In this document: piece by piece, positions 18,329-25,007 of the stretch | Numbering within the stretch: the first letter of the stretch is position 1 | Layout: each line of letters opens with the position of its first letter | Assembly: GCA_038237225.1 (NCBI GenBank) | Contig: JBBRYX010000009.1 | Location: 1 to 64,000, forward strand | Reading direction: 5' to 3' | DNA length: 64,000 nucleotides | Source of the DNA: DASVUC01 sp038237225 | GTDB taxonomy: Bacteria; Planctomycetota; Phycisphaerae; Tepidisphaerales; Tepidisphaeraceae | The notes under the pieces: model-generated | The model's input: only the letters and a program-made list of their open reading frames with translations | What the model was told of the DNA's origin: nothing | Databases searched by the model: none | Position numbers and translations under genes: made by a program

Positions 18329-18598
18329 CTAAGCCACCTGCTTGATCGCGATCGAGTCGATCGTTCTGGGATCGAAGTCGATGCGTTGTTCGAAGACCCC
18401 GGCGAGATGGGTTTTGTCCATCGCCAGGATCCAGCCTTGTTCGATGATGAGGTCCTCGATGATCCGGCCACCGGCGAGCGTGGCGGTGACGACGGCGGTG
18501 TATTTGCGCTTGGGAACGCCGTGTTCGAGAAGGAACTTTCGCCAGGGTTCCGGCAGCGGTTTGGCGAGGCGATTACGCGGGGGATTCTTTGCGAGCAT
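18329..18598 (-). CDS. Hypothetical protein, 89 residues
   Basis: Unrecognised. The protein begins MLAKNPPRNRLAKPLPEPW and then has an alternating strand-helix pattern (KYTAVVTATLAGGRIIEDLI, WILAMDKTHLAGVF, RTIDSIAIKQVA). The phrase GRIIEDLIIEQGWILAMD suggests a small alpha/beta or ligand-binding fold. No signal peptide is seen. It starts 10 bases after the stop of the membrane protein gene encoded upstream, so the two are probably one operon. Confidence 0.55.
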   Translation of the reverse strand: MLAKNPPRNRLAKPLPEPWRKFLLEHGVPKRKYTAVVTATLAGGRIIEDLIIEQGWILAMDKTHLAGVFEQRIDFDPRTIDSIAIKQVA

Positions 18599-18608
18599 CC
18601 TGCGCACC

Positions 18609-18920
18609 CTACCGAAGTGCCATCTTGGCGAACAGAGCAAGCGCGATCGGGGTGTTCATTGCGAAGGCAAGCGTCGCGAGATGTGACTTGCCTCGCATCG
18701 TCCAGCATATCAGAGACACGAACGCGGTGATCGGCGAGCCGAAGAACAACGTGTTGAATGTTCCTTCCATCCAATTTGGAATAAACCAACCAAGAACGAA
18801 ATACCAAGCCCAGGACGACCAGAATGCGAGGCCTGCGATGAAGAGCGGTATCGCCAACTGTAATTTCGCTCGTTGTGAGCGAAGGAGAGGGATGTCGGGA
18901 ATTTCAGGTGACGCGGTCAT
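18609..18920 (-). CDS. Hypothetical small membrane protein, three helices
   Basis: The 103-residue protein has hydrophobic segments LAIPLFIAGLAFWSSWAWYF, TLFFGSPITAFVSLICWTM and LATLAFAMNTPIALALFAKM. A caggag ribosome-binding site lies 6 bases before the ATG. I do not recognise a family. It is 20 bases downstream of a SAM-dependent methyltransferase gene and probably belongs to the dus operon. Confidence 0.6.
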   Translation of the reverse strand: MTASPEIPDIPLLRSQRAKLQLAIPLFIAGLAFWSSWAWYFVLGWFIPNWMEGTFNTLFFGSPITAFVSLICWTMRGKSHLATLAFAMNTPIALALFAKMALR

Positions 18921-18940
18921 GGCGGCTCCTGATCGAGGGG

Positions 18941-19702
18941 CTAAGGTTTGCGGGCGATCATCATGATCTCCATATCCGCGATCTCGAGGGGCTTGCGGGA
19001 AAAATTTCCGGCGATGCAGCCGTAGCCGGCTTCGACGGTGAAGCCTGCGGTTTGCAGCATCAGTTCCAGTTGGGGGTAGGTGAACGCGGTGGTCCAGATC
19101 TGCACCTCGCGCTGCTCGTGGTTTTCGCCGGTGATGGTGATGCGCTCCGTGCTGGTGCAGGAGTAGGGATCGAAGCGCTCGACTTCTGCGGCGCGTTGAG
19201 CGGCGCTTAGGGCGTTGATGGCGGTGAGAACGAATTGGCCGCTGGGTCTGAGGGCGCGATGGATGCGGCGGAGGACATGGAGGTGATCGGCTTGGGAGCC
19301 GAGCAGCCCGAAGGCGCCTTCGCAGAGGCAGATGGCGGCGTCGAAGGCGTTTTCGGCATCGAAGTGGCGGGCATCGGTGGCGATGAACTCGGCGGGAAGT
19401 TTTTCTTCGAGGGCCGCTCTCGAGGCGACTTGGATCATGCCCGAGGAGATGTCAATGCCGGTGAGCTGATAGCCGCGCCGCGCAAGCGCAAGACTGTGGC
19501 GGCCGACGCCGCAGCCGATGTCGAGGATGTGGGATGGTTCCGGAAGCTTGAGGAGGTCGATGAGGAATGCGACTTCCTGCGCGGTGCCGCGCGTGAAATC
19601 CCAGTCGAGGTAGCGGCTGCGGATGAAGTCGCCAATCTCGCGGTAGAAGGCACCGTCGTAACGCAGCGGCTCGTGCCCTTGCGCGGGCGCGGGGCGTGTC
19701 AT
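18941..19702 (-). CDS. Class I SAM-dependent methyltransferase
   Basis: The 253-residue protein has motif I ILDIGCGVGRHSLALARRG followed by LTGIDISSGMI, the SAM-binding core of a Rossmann methyltransferase. DAAICLCEGAFGLLGS and LRRIHRALRPSGQFVLTAIN are motifs IV-VI. The substrate is unknown. The start overlaps the stop of dus by 4 bases, so the two are translationally coupled, and a tRNA or other RNA-linked role is possible but unproven. Confidence 0.85.
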   Translation of the reverse strand: MTRPAPAQGHEPLRYDGAFYREIGDFIRSRYLDWDFTRGTAQEVAFLIDLLKLPEPSHILDIGCGVGRHSLALARRGYQLTGIDISSGMIQVASRAALEEKLPAEFIATDARHFDAENAFDAAICLCEGAFGLLGSQADHLHVLRRIHRALRPSGQFVLTAINALSAAQRAAEVERFDPYSCTSTERITITGENHEQREVQIWTTAFTYPQLELMLQTAGFTVEAGYGCIAGNFSRKPLEIADMEIMMIARKP

Positions 19703-20874
19703 GCAACCTCGCAGCTTTGGGCATCGGCGTTGACTTCATCGACGGCGGTTGGGGCGGGCCAGATGCCGGGGGCATCAATGGCGTAGTAGCGATCGAGAAC
19801 GGCGGTCCAGTCTCGCAGGGAGCGGATGTTGATGAATGCGGTTTTTACGTCGGGGTGGCGCGGGTGGAAGCGGGCGTACTTGATGCCCATCTTACGCATG
19901 CGGCGGCCGGCGAGTTGTTCGCCGTGGAGCTGCATGGCGAGGGAAAAATGTTCTTGAAGCGCTTCGCGCTGGGCGTGGATGGAGGGCGGTTGTAGGGGCG
20001 ACGGCTGCGTCGCGTCGCGGCGCAGCCGCGAGTTTTCCGTTGCGTCCTGAACCTCAACGCTGCGCGTCGACCGCGACGCAGGCGTCGCCTCTACATCGGA
20101 CCGCGGGGCAGGCGTCGCCTCTACATTGGAGCGAAAGAGGTCGGCGGCTTGTTGGAAGATCCAGGGGTTTCCGATGGCGCCTCTTGCGATCCAGACGATG
20201 TCGACGCCGGTTTCCGCGAGCATGCGGACGGCGTCTTCGGCGGTGAAGACATCGCCGGAGCCTAAAATTGTTTTCGTTGGATAGCGCTGCTTGATTTGTT
20301 TGAGCGTCTCCCAGCGGGCCTGGCCCTGGTATTTCTGCTCGACCGTGCGGGCGTGAACTCGGACGGCGGCGAAGTTGAGGGAAAAGGCTTCATCGACGAT
20401 CTGGTGGAAGCGGTCCTCGGCTTCGGGTGACTCATCGAACGCTCGACGGAGGCTGACGGTAAGCGTTGCATTGGGAAGTGCAGCGCGGACGGCGCGGAGG
20501 ATGGATATGCCGCGGGTTGTGTCGAGGAGCATGTGGCCCCCGCGGGCTTTGTTCTTGATCTTCTTGACGGGGCAGGCGAAGTTCAAATCGATGACGTCGT
20601 AACATGCCTGCTGAAGCAGTGCCGCCGCTGACGACATGGTATCGGGATCGGAGCCGATGATTTGGCCGGCAAGAGGGTGATCCTCGTCGTTGATGTCGAT
20701 GGATTTTTTCAGGCCTTGGCCGCCCTGGAGCATGATGGTGTCGAGGAGGGCTTCGGTGACGGCGTAGGGGCAGCCCCGGCGGCGGGCGACGAGGCGCATC
20801 GCGCGGTCGGAGTAACCGGCCAGGCCGGCCTGACAGAAGGGAGTTGAGAGCTGGATGGGGCCGATGTTGGGCAC
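19699..20874 (-). CDS. dus: tRNA-dihydrouridine synthase with a repeat-derived insert
   Basis: The FMN enzyme reduces uridines in tRNA. Signatures are QLSTPFCQAGLAGYSDRAMR at the start, DLNFACPVKKIKNKARGG with the catalytic Cys, ARTVEQKYQGQARWE, and GSGDVFTAEDAVRML. I take the GTG at 20874 (VPNIGPIQLSTPF) as the start, because the upstream frame translates simple repeats and a -10 box lies exactly six bases before this GTG. About 48 residues between AADLFRSN and IHAQREALQEHF, including VEATPAPRSDVEATPASRS, come from a palindromic repeat (19991-20126) and are foreign to the family. The C-terminal helical domain resumes normally after the insert. Confidence 0.9.
   Translation of the reverse strand: MPNIGPIQLSTPFCQAGLAGYSDRAMRLVARRRGCPYAVTEALLDTIMLQGGQGLKKSIDINDEDHPLAGQIIGSDPDTMSSAAALLQQACYDVIDLNFACPVKKIKNKARGGHMLLDTTRGISILRAVRAALPNATLTVSLRRAFDESPEAEDRFHQIVDEAFSLNFAAVRVHARTVEQKYQGQARWETLKQIKQRYPTKTILGSGDVFTAEDAVRMLAETGVDIVWIARGAIGNPWIFQQAADLFRSNVEATPAPRSDVEATPASRSTRSVEVQDATENSRLRRDATQPSPLQPPSIHAQREALQEHFSLAMQLHGEQLAGRRMRKMGIKYARFHPRHPDVKTAFINIRSLRDWTAVLDRYYAIDAPGIWPAPTAVDEVNADAQSCEVA
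19991..20126. repeat. GTAGGGGCGAC-type palindromic element inside dus
   Basis: The element begins tgtaggggcgacggctgcgt, has the core ggcgcagccgcgag and gctgcgcgtcgacc, and ends with two copies of caggcgtcgcctctacat. The same core occurs in the intergenic element at 58758-58839. Its length keeps the dus frame open. Confidence 0.85.
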
Positions 20875-20880
20875 GGAGGG

Positions 20881-20888
20881 AGTATAGT
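20881..20888. promoter_or_regulatory. Overlapping divergent -10 boxes of dus and the glycosyltransferase
   Basis: The 8 bases agtatagt give TATAGT on the plus strand (20883-20888, 11 bases before the ATG at 20900). They also give TATACT on the minus strand (20886-20881, exactly 6 bases before the GTG at 20874). One short sequence would serve both promoters. Confidence 0.55.
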
Positions 20889-20899
20889 GGGAGGGGTCG

Positions 20900-22777
20900 A
20901 TGAAATCCGAAGCACCAGATTCGAAATCCGAAGCACGAAACCCGAAATCCGAAACAAGCACGAAAGGGGAAAGTGGAAATTGGAATCGGGGAAGCGGGTG
21001 GTTGGCGATCGCGGTGATCGTGGCGCTGATTGCGGGGTTCGCGTGCAATGCGTGGCTGGCGGTGCGGGGGAAATGTGCGACAGGGGATGAGCCGCTGCAT
21101 CTGATGGGGGCTTACATGCAGGTACATTTTCGAGACTTTCGGGTTGACGATCGCGATCCGCCGTTGTGGTTGCGGTGGGCGATGGCGCCGGTGCCCGCAC
21201 CGATGTTGAAGGTCGATACGAAGTCGAAGGCTTGGCAGCTTATTCCGAAAGAGCATTGGCACGATTGGGAATGGAGCGTGGCGACTCTGTATCGCACGAA
21301 GGGGAATGATGCCGATGCGGTGCTGATGCGGGCGCGGACGATGATGCTGATCGCGGCGATGGCGGGGATGGGATTGGTCGCGTGGTGGAGCTGGCGGCTC
21401 GGGGGAGCGGCGGCGGCGGTGATTGCGACGGCGATGCTCGCCTTTGATCCGAACTTTCTCGCGCATGCGGCCTTGATGAAGAATGATGTGGCGATGACGT
21501 TTGCGCTGGTGTGGGTAATGGCGGCGCTGTGGAGATTGGGGAGCGGGATCACGATCTGGCGCGTGATTAATCTGGTGGCGGCGGTGACGGTTTGTGTGAA
21601 CATGAAGTTTTCGGGATTGATGTGCGCTTGGCTGGTGCCGGTGGGGTTGCTGGGTTGGGCGACGTTAGCGAAGCCGCGCGGGGTGCGCGGGAAGCAAGTG
21701 GCAACTGCTGCGGCACTGTGCGTGCTGGTGGGGGTGACCACTTACGTTTCGACCTGGGCGTGTTATGGGTTTCGGTATGCGCCGACGAAGGACCCGGCGG
21801 TAAGCTTGCGGATGTCGCCGATTGTGGAATTGGTGGCGGAGCGGGAGATTCAGTTGCGGCATCCGCATGTCGCCGCGACGCGGGAAGAACATCGGGTCTG
21901 GAAGCCGGGGGTGTTTGTGCGCGCGGTTTTGTGGGCGGAGAAGCGCGAACTCTTTCCGCAGGCGTGGCTGCATGGGCTGCTGTACACGTATCAGAGCACG
22001 ATCAACTATCCGGCATTCCTGATGGGGAAGTACAGCGAGAGCGGGTGGTGGTATTACTTTCCGGTGGTGATGTTGTGCAAGATTCCGGTGGGGATTTTGC
22101 TGTTGCTGCTATGGGGTGTCTTGTTGGGACTGGCTCGATTACATGGGCGGGATGCCCGTGCTACGTGGAAGTGTTTCTGCCTGGCGCTGCCGGTTCTGGT
22201 GTATGGATGGAGCGCGCTGCGGACGAACACGAACCTGGGCGTGCGGCATATCCTGCCGGTGGTTCCGTTCTTGTACATTGGGTGCGCGATAGCGCTGGCG
22301 CGGGCGATGAGCGTTAAATGGGTGAGGGTGTTAACCCCCGTGCTCCTTCTCGCGGTGGGCGTGGAAACGCTGGCATGTTTTCCGAATTACCTTCCGTTCT
22401 TCAACGTCGCAGCCCGGGCAAAGCGGCTGGAGTTGTTGAGCGATTCAAATATCGACTGGGGGCAGGATCTGCCGCTGCTTAGGCAGTGGCAGAAGAAGCA
22501 TCCGAAGGAGAAGCTTTACTTGTGTTACTTCGGGATGGTGGATCCTTCGTACTATGGCATCCGGTATACCGGACTGCGGGGAACGTTTGTGCTGGATGGG
22601 GAGCCGAAGGTCGAAGAGTTGGGAGAGCCGGGGGTGGTGGCGATCAGCGCCAACCACTTGCAGGGAACTTTTCTCTCCCCCAACTTCGATCTCTACGCCG
22701 CCTACCGCACCCGCAAACCGCTGGCAATCCTCGGCGGATCGATCTACCTGTTCGACTCTCCGGACGCACCGCGCTAA
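20900..22777 (+). CDS. PMT/ArnT-type membrane glycosyltransferase (GT39-like)
   Basis: The 625-residue protein has about ten membrane helices. CATGDEPLHLMGAYMQVHFRDF and DRDPPLWLRWAMAP form the first periplasmic loop, with the acidic residues that bind the metal and polyprenyl-phosphate sugar. The C-terminal globular part contains SDSNIDWGQDLPLLRQW, a phrase typical of this bacterial subgroup. It transfers a sugar from a lipid carrier to an unknown acceptor. Two oddities stand out. Residues 1-20 translate a simple repeat (ccgaaatccgaa type), and near residue 415 LHGRDARAT translates half of a palindromic element. A gggaggggt ribosome-binding site supports the ATG. Confidence 0.85.
   Translation: MKSEAPDSKSEARNPKSETSTKGESGNWNRGSGWLAIAVIVALIAGFACNAWLAVRGKCATGDEPLHLMGAYMQVHFRDFRVDDRDPPLWLRWAMAPVPAPMLKVDTKSKAWQLIPKEHWHDWEWSVATLYRTKGNDADAVLMRARTMMLIAAMAGMGLVAWWSWRLGGAAAAVIATAMLAFDPNFLAHAALMKNDVAMTFALVWVMAALWRLGSGITIWRVINLVAAVTVCVNMKFSGLMCAWLVPVGLLGWATLAKPRGVRGKQVATAAALCVLVGVTTYVSTWACYGFRYAPTKDPAVSLRMSPIVELVAEREIQLRHPHVAATREEHRVWKPGVFVRAVLWAEKRELFPQAWLHGLLYTYQSTINYPAFLMGKYSESGWWYYFPVVMLCKIPVGILLLLLWGVLLGLARLHGRDARATWKCFCLALPVLVYGWSALRTNTNLGVRHILPVVPFLYIGCAIALARAMSVKWVRVLTPVLLLAVGVETLACFPNYLPFFNVAARAKRLELLSDSNIDWGQDLPLLRQWQKKHPKEKLYLCYFGMVDPSYYGIRYTGLRGTFVLDGEPKVEELGEPGVVAISANHLQGTFLSPNFDLYAAYRTRKPLAILGGSIYLFDSPDAPR
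20902..20961 (+). repeat. cgaaatccgaa simple repeat at the glycosyltransferase start
   Basis: The motif gaaatccgaagcac recurs three times with small changes in the first 20 codons of the gene. The same family lies at 29996-30037. On the other strand it reads as a FRISxFGFRI-like repeat. Confidence 0.85.
22142..22164. repeat. Half palindromic element within the glycosyltransferase frame
   Basis: catgggcgggatgcccgtgc plus tac matches one arm of the elements at 13511 and 31588. It encodes HGRDARAT in frame. Confidence 0.8.
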
Positions 22778-22877
22778 TACGGATTCTGTTTAATTCTCGC
22801 GCCTGATTCCCATTCGAAATTCGCGCCCCGCAAGCGGGGCCGCTAACCCAAGGCGCAGGAATTAAGTGTGATCGTAT
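22777..22877. repeat. 103-bp repeat element, copy 2
   Basis: It starts inside the stop codon of the glycosyltransferase gene (taatacggattc), shares ttaattctcgcgc and cgccccgcaagcggggccgc with copy 1 at 18200, and ends gtgatcgtat. Confidence 0.85.
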
Positions 22878-22884
22878 AAGCGGG

Positions 22885-23391
22885 TCAGTCGTGGCCTGTT
22901 CCGCCAAACATTGCTCGGTCCGCCATCTCCGTCGCGATCAACTTCGTGAGATCATCCACCTGGCGCACCTCGCGCATGGGCTGCTCCTTGGCGTTGATGA
23001 TTCTGCCGTCCTTGTCGATGATGATGGTGCCGCGCTTCGAGCAGTTGTACGGTTCTTCGCCGGCGAACATGCCGTAGGCTTTGACCATCTTGCGCGTGGG
23101 GTCGGCGAGAAGATCGTAGGGGATGTTGTATTGCTTCTTGAAGGCGGCGTGAGCGAAGGGGGAATCCGTGGAGACGCCGAAGACGATGGTGTCGGCGTCC
23201 GGGGCAATCTTGCCAATCTGGGGGCCGAACGAGCAATGCTCTTCGGTGCAGATGGGGGAGAAATCCATGGGGTAGAAGAGGAGGACGACTTTCTTCTTGC
23301 CGCGAAAGTCGGAGAGTTTGACTTCCTTCTTGTCCTGGTTCATGAGCGTGAAGTCGGGTGCGTTGTCGCCGGGTTTTGGGGCATCGGGCAT
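22885..23391 (-). CDS. Peroxiredoxin, PrxQ/BCP type
   Basis: Starting at MPDAPKPGDNAPDF the protein has 168 residues and the thioredoxin-fold AhpC/TSA pattern. The peroxidatic Cys is C48 in FYPMDFSPICTEE. C53 five residues later can act as the resolving Cys, as in PrxQ/BCP enzymes. FGVSTDSPFAHAAF and RGTIIIDKDGRI fit the family. It reduces hydrogen peroxide and organic hydroperoxides with thioredoxin. A ggagag ribosome-binding site supports the chosen start over one 11 codons upstream. The 103-bp repeat follows its stop. Confidence 0.9.
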   Translation of the reverse strand: MPDAPKPGDNAPDFTLMNQDKKEVKLSDFRGKKKVVLLFYPMDFSPICTEEHCSFGPQIGKIAPDADTIVFGVSTDSPFAHAAFKKQYNIPYDLLADPTRKMVKAYGMFAGEEPYNCSKRGTIIIDKDGRIINAKEQPMREVRQVDDLTKLIATEMADRAMFGGTGHD

Positions 23392-23533
23392 GGTTCTCTC
23401 CGTTTCGGATCGATCATAGAACAACGCGCCGACGACGCCAAGACGGCAGGTTCGCCAGGAGGACAGCGAGATCAGTTCTCAGATGGCGCTCCTGGCATCC
23501 TGGCGAGCTTGGCGCGATGTTTTGGATGGGGTG

Positions 23534-23539
23534 TATAAT
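23534..23539 (+). promoter_or_regulatory. Leaderless consensus -10 box (TATAAT)
   Basis: A perfect TATAAT is followed by six bases (cagtcg) and the ATG of the DUF2103-like gene. No ribosome-binding site lies between. Confidence 0.7.
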
Positions 23540-23545
23540 CAGTCG

Positions 23546-23827
23546 ATGAAGTTCGGGCGGATCAAGCGGCAGCACGGGCGCGTGGGGGGACTGGACCAGA
23601 TTCTCAACAAGATCATCAACAATTGTCCACATGTGACGCGAATTGTGCCAGGGAGGATCAAAGTGAGGCGAGGGAAGACGCCGCCGAGTTTTAAGATCCA
23701 GTATCCGACGGAAGCGGGGCTGAAGTGCCTGTATACGGGAACCGGAACGGTGCAGGAGGTATTTTTGATTTGCTCGGCGGCCCAGAAGGCGAAGGAATGG
23801 CTGGTGAGTGAAGGGGTTGCAACGTGA
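23546..23827 (+). CDS. DUF2103-like small protein
   Basis: The 93-residue basic protein starts MKFGRIKRQHGRVGGLDQIL and has CPHVTRIVPGRIKVRRG and a C-terminal GTGTVQEVFLICS. This pattern resembles the DUF2103 family, described as predicted metal-binding, but the match is from memory. The consensus -10 box six bases before the ATG rules out the longer upstream frame. It overlaps the Sua5 gene by 4 bases (GTGA), so it is coupled to tRNA t6A synthesis, and an RNA-linked role is plausible. Confidence 0.65.
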   Translation: MKFGRIKRQHGRVGGLDQILNKIINNCPHVTRIVPGRIKVRRGKTPPSFKIQYPTEAGLKCLYTGTGTVQEVFLICSAAQKAKEWLVSEGVAT

Positions 23828-24819
23828 GTGAGATCGAGCGGGCGGTGGCGATTCTGCGGCGGGGGGGACTTATTGGGTTCCCGACGGAGACGGTTTACGG
23901 ACTTGGAGCGAATGCAACGAACACGAAGGCAATTGAAAGAATATTCGTAGTGAAGGGCCGACCTTCGACGAATCCTTTGATTTGTCATGTGGCGGATGCG
24001 GAGGTGGCGCGAAGGTACGCTGGGGAATGGCCGGAGGTTGCACAGAGGTTGGCGGACGTTTTTTGGCCGGGGCCGTTGACGTTGGTGCTGGAGAAGAAAC
24101 CGGTGATTGTGGATGAGGTGACGGCGGGACTATCGACGGTGGGACTGCGGGCGCCGGACCATCCTTTGACGTTGGAGTTGTTGCGGGAGTTTAATGGCGC
24201 GCTTGCTGGGCCGAGCGCGAATCGGTCGAATCATATTTCGCCGACGACGGCGGAGCACGTGCGGGAGGAGTTGGGGGAGCGGGTGGATTTGATTTTGGAT
24301 GGAGGGCCTTGTCGGGTGGGGATTGAGTCGACGGTGTTGGATTTAACGCAGCGCGTGCCGCGGATCCTTCGGCCCGGTGGCGTGTCGAACGAGGAAATCG
24401 AAGAAGTGATCGGTGCGGTGGAGATGGTCAGCGAGATGGGCGATACGAGCCGAGCGGCGATGAGCCCCGGGCAGATGGCGCGGCATTATTCGCCGCGGAA
24501 GCCGGCGTATCGATTCGCACATGCGGATCGGGAGCGGGTGCTTCAGGAATTCGAGGCCGATCCGACGGCGCGGTTTTCAGTGCTGCTGATCGATGCGACG
24601 GTGCGCGGGGTGATGTTTCCCGCGGATGAGAACCGCCTGGGGCCGGGGTGGAAATTCACGCTGCCGGCGGCGCCGGTGGCGTATGCGCGAAATTTGTATG
24701 CGACGCTGAGATTGATGGATGAGGGGGATGCCGATGCGATTTATGTGGAGATGCCGCCGAATGACGCGGAGTGGGCGGCGGTGCGGGATCGGCTTCTGCG
24801 GGCGACGAGGCCGCTGTAG
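23824..24819 (+). CDS. Threonylcarbamoyl-AMP synthase (Sua5/TsaC)
   Basis: The 331-residue protein begins at GTG with MSEIERAVAILRRGGLIGFP and TETVYGLGANA, the YrdC/TsaC fold. KGRPSTNPLICHV, GPSANRSNHISPT and ILDGGPCRVGIESTVLDL are conserved. It makes threonylcarbamoyl-AMP from Thr, bicarbonate and ATP for the t6A modification of tRNAs. SPGQMARHYSPRKPAYRF marks the linker to the C-terminal Sua5 domain, so this is the two-domain Sua5 type. Translation is coupled to the preceding small gene. Confidence 0.93.
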   Translation: MSEIERAVAILRRGGLIGFPTETVYGLGANATNTKAIERIFVVKGRPSTNPLICHVADAEVARRYAGEWPEVAQRLADVFWPGPLTLVLEKKPVIVDEVTAGLSTVGLRAPDHPLTLELLREFNGALAGPSANRSNHISPTTAEHVREELGERVDLILDGGPCRVGIESTVLDLTQRVPRILRPGGVSNEEIEEVIGAVEMVSEMGDTSRAAMSPGQMARHYSPRKPAYRFAHADRERVLQEFEADPTARFSVLLIDATVRGVMFPADENRLGPGWKFTLPAAPVAYARNLYATLRLMDEGDADAIYVEMPPNDAEWAAVRDRLLRATRPL

Positions 24820-25007
24820 GTGTTTTTTCGCGATTCGCAATCCCGCGGCGGAGCCGCTGGGCTCTCGGTCGCCTGGGGACAGGTCAGCATCATCGTGACC
24901 GTTTTCGGACGTCGTGGACGCGCGTTTGATCGTTCCGCATGGTCCTCCGATACCGCGTTCGCTCCCGCGGATTGAGCCATGAGGCGCGGGATGGGGTTCC
25001 AGTCACG

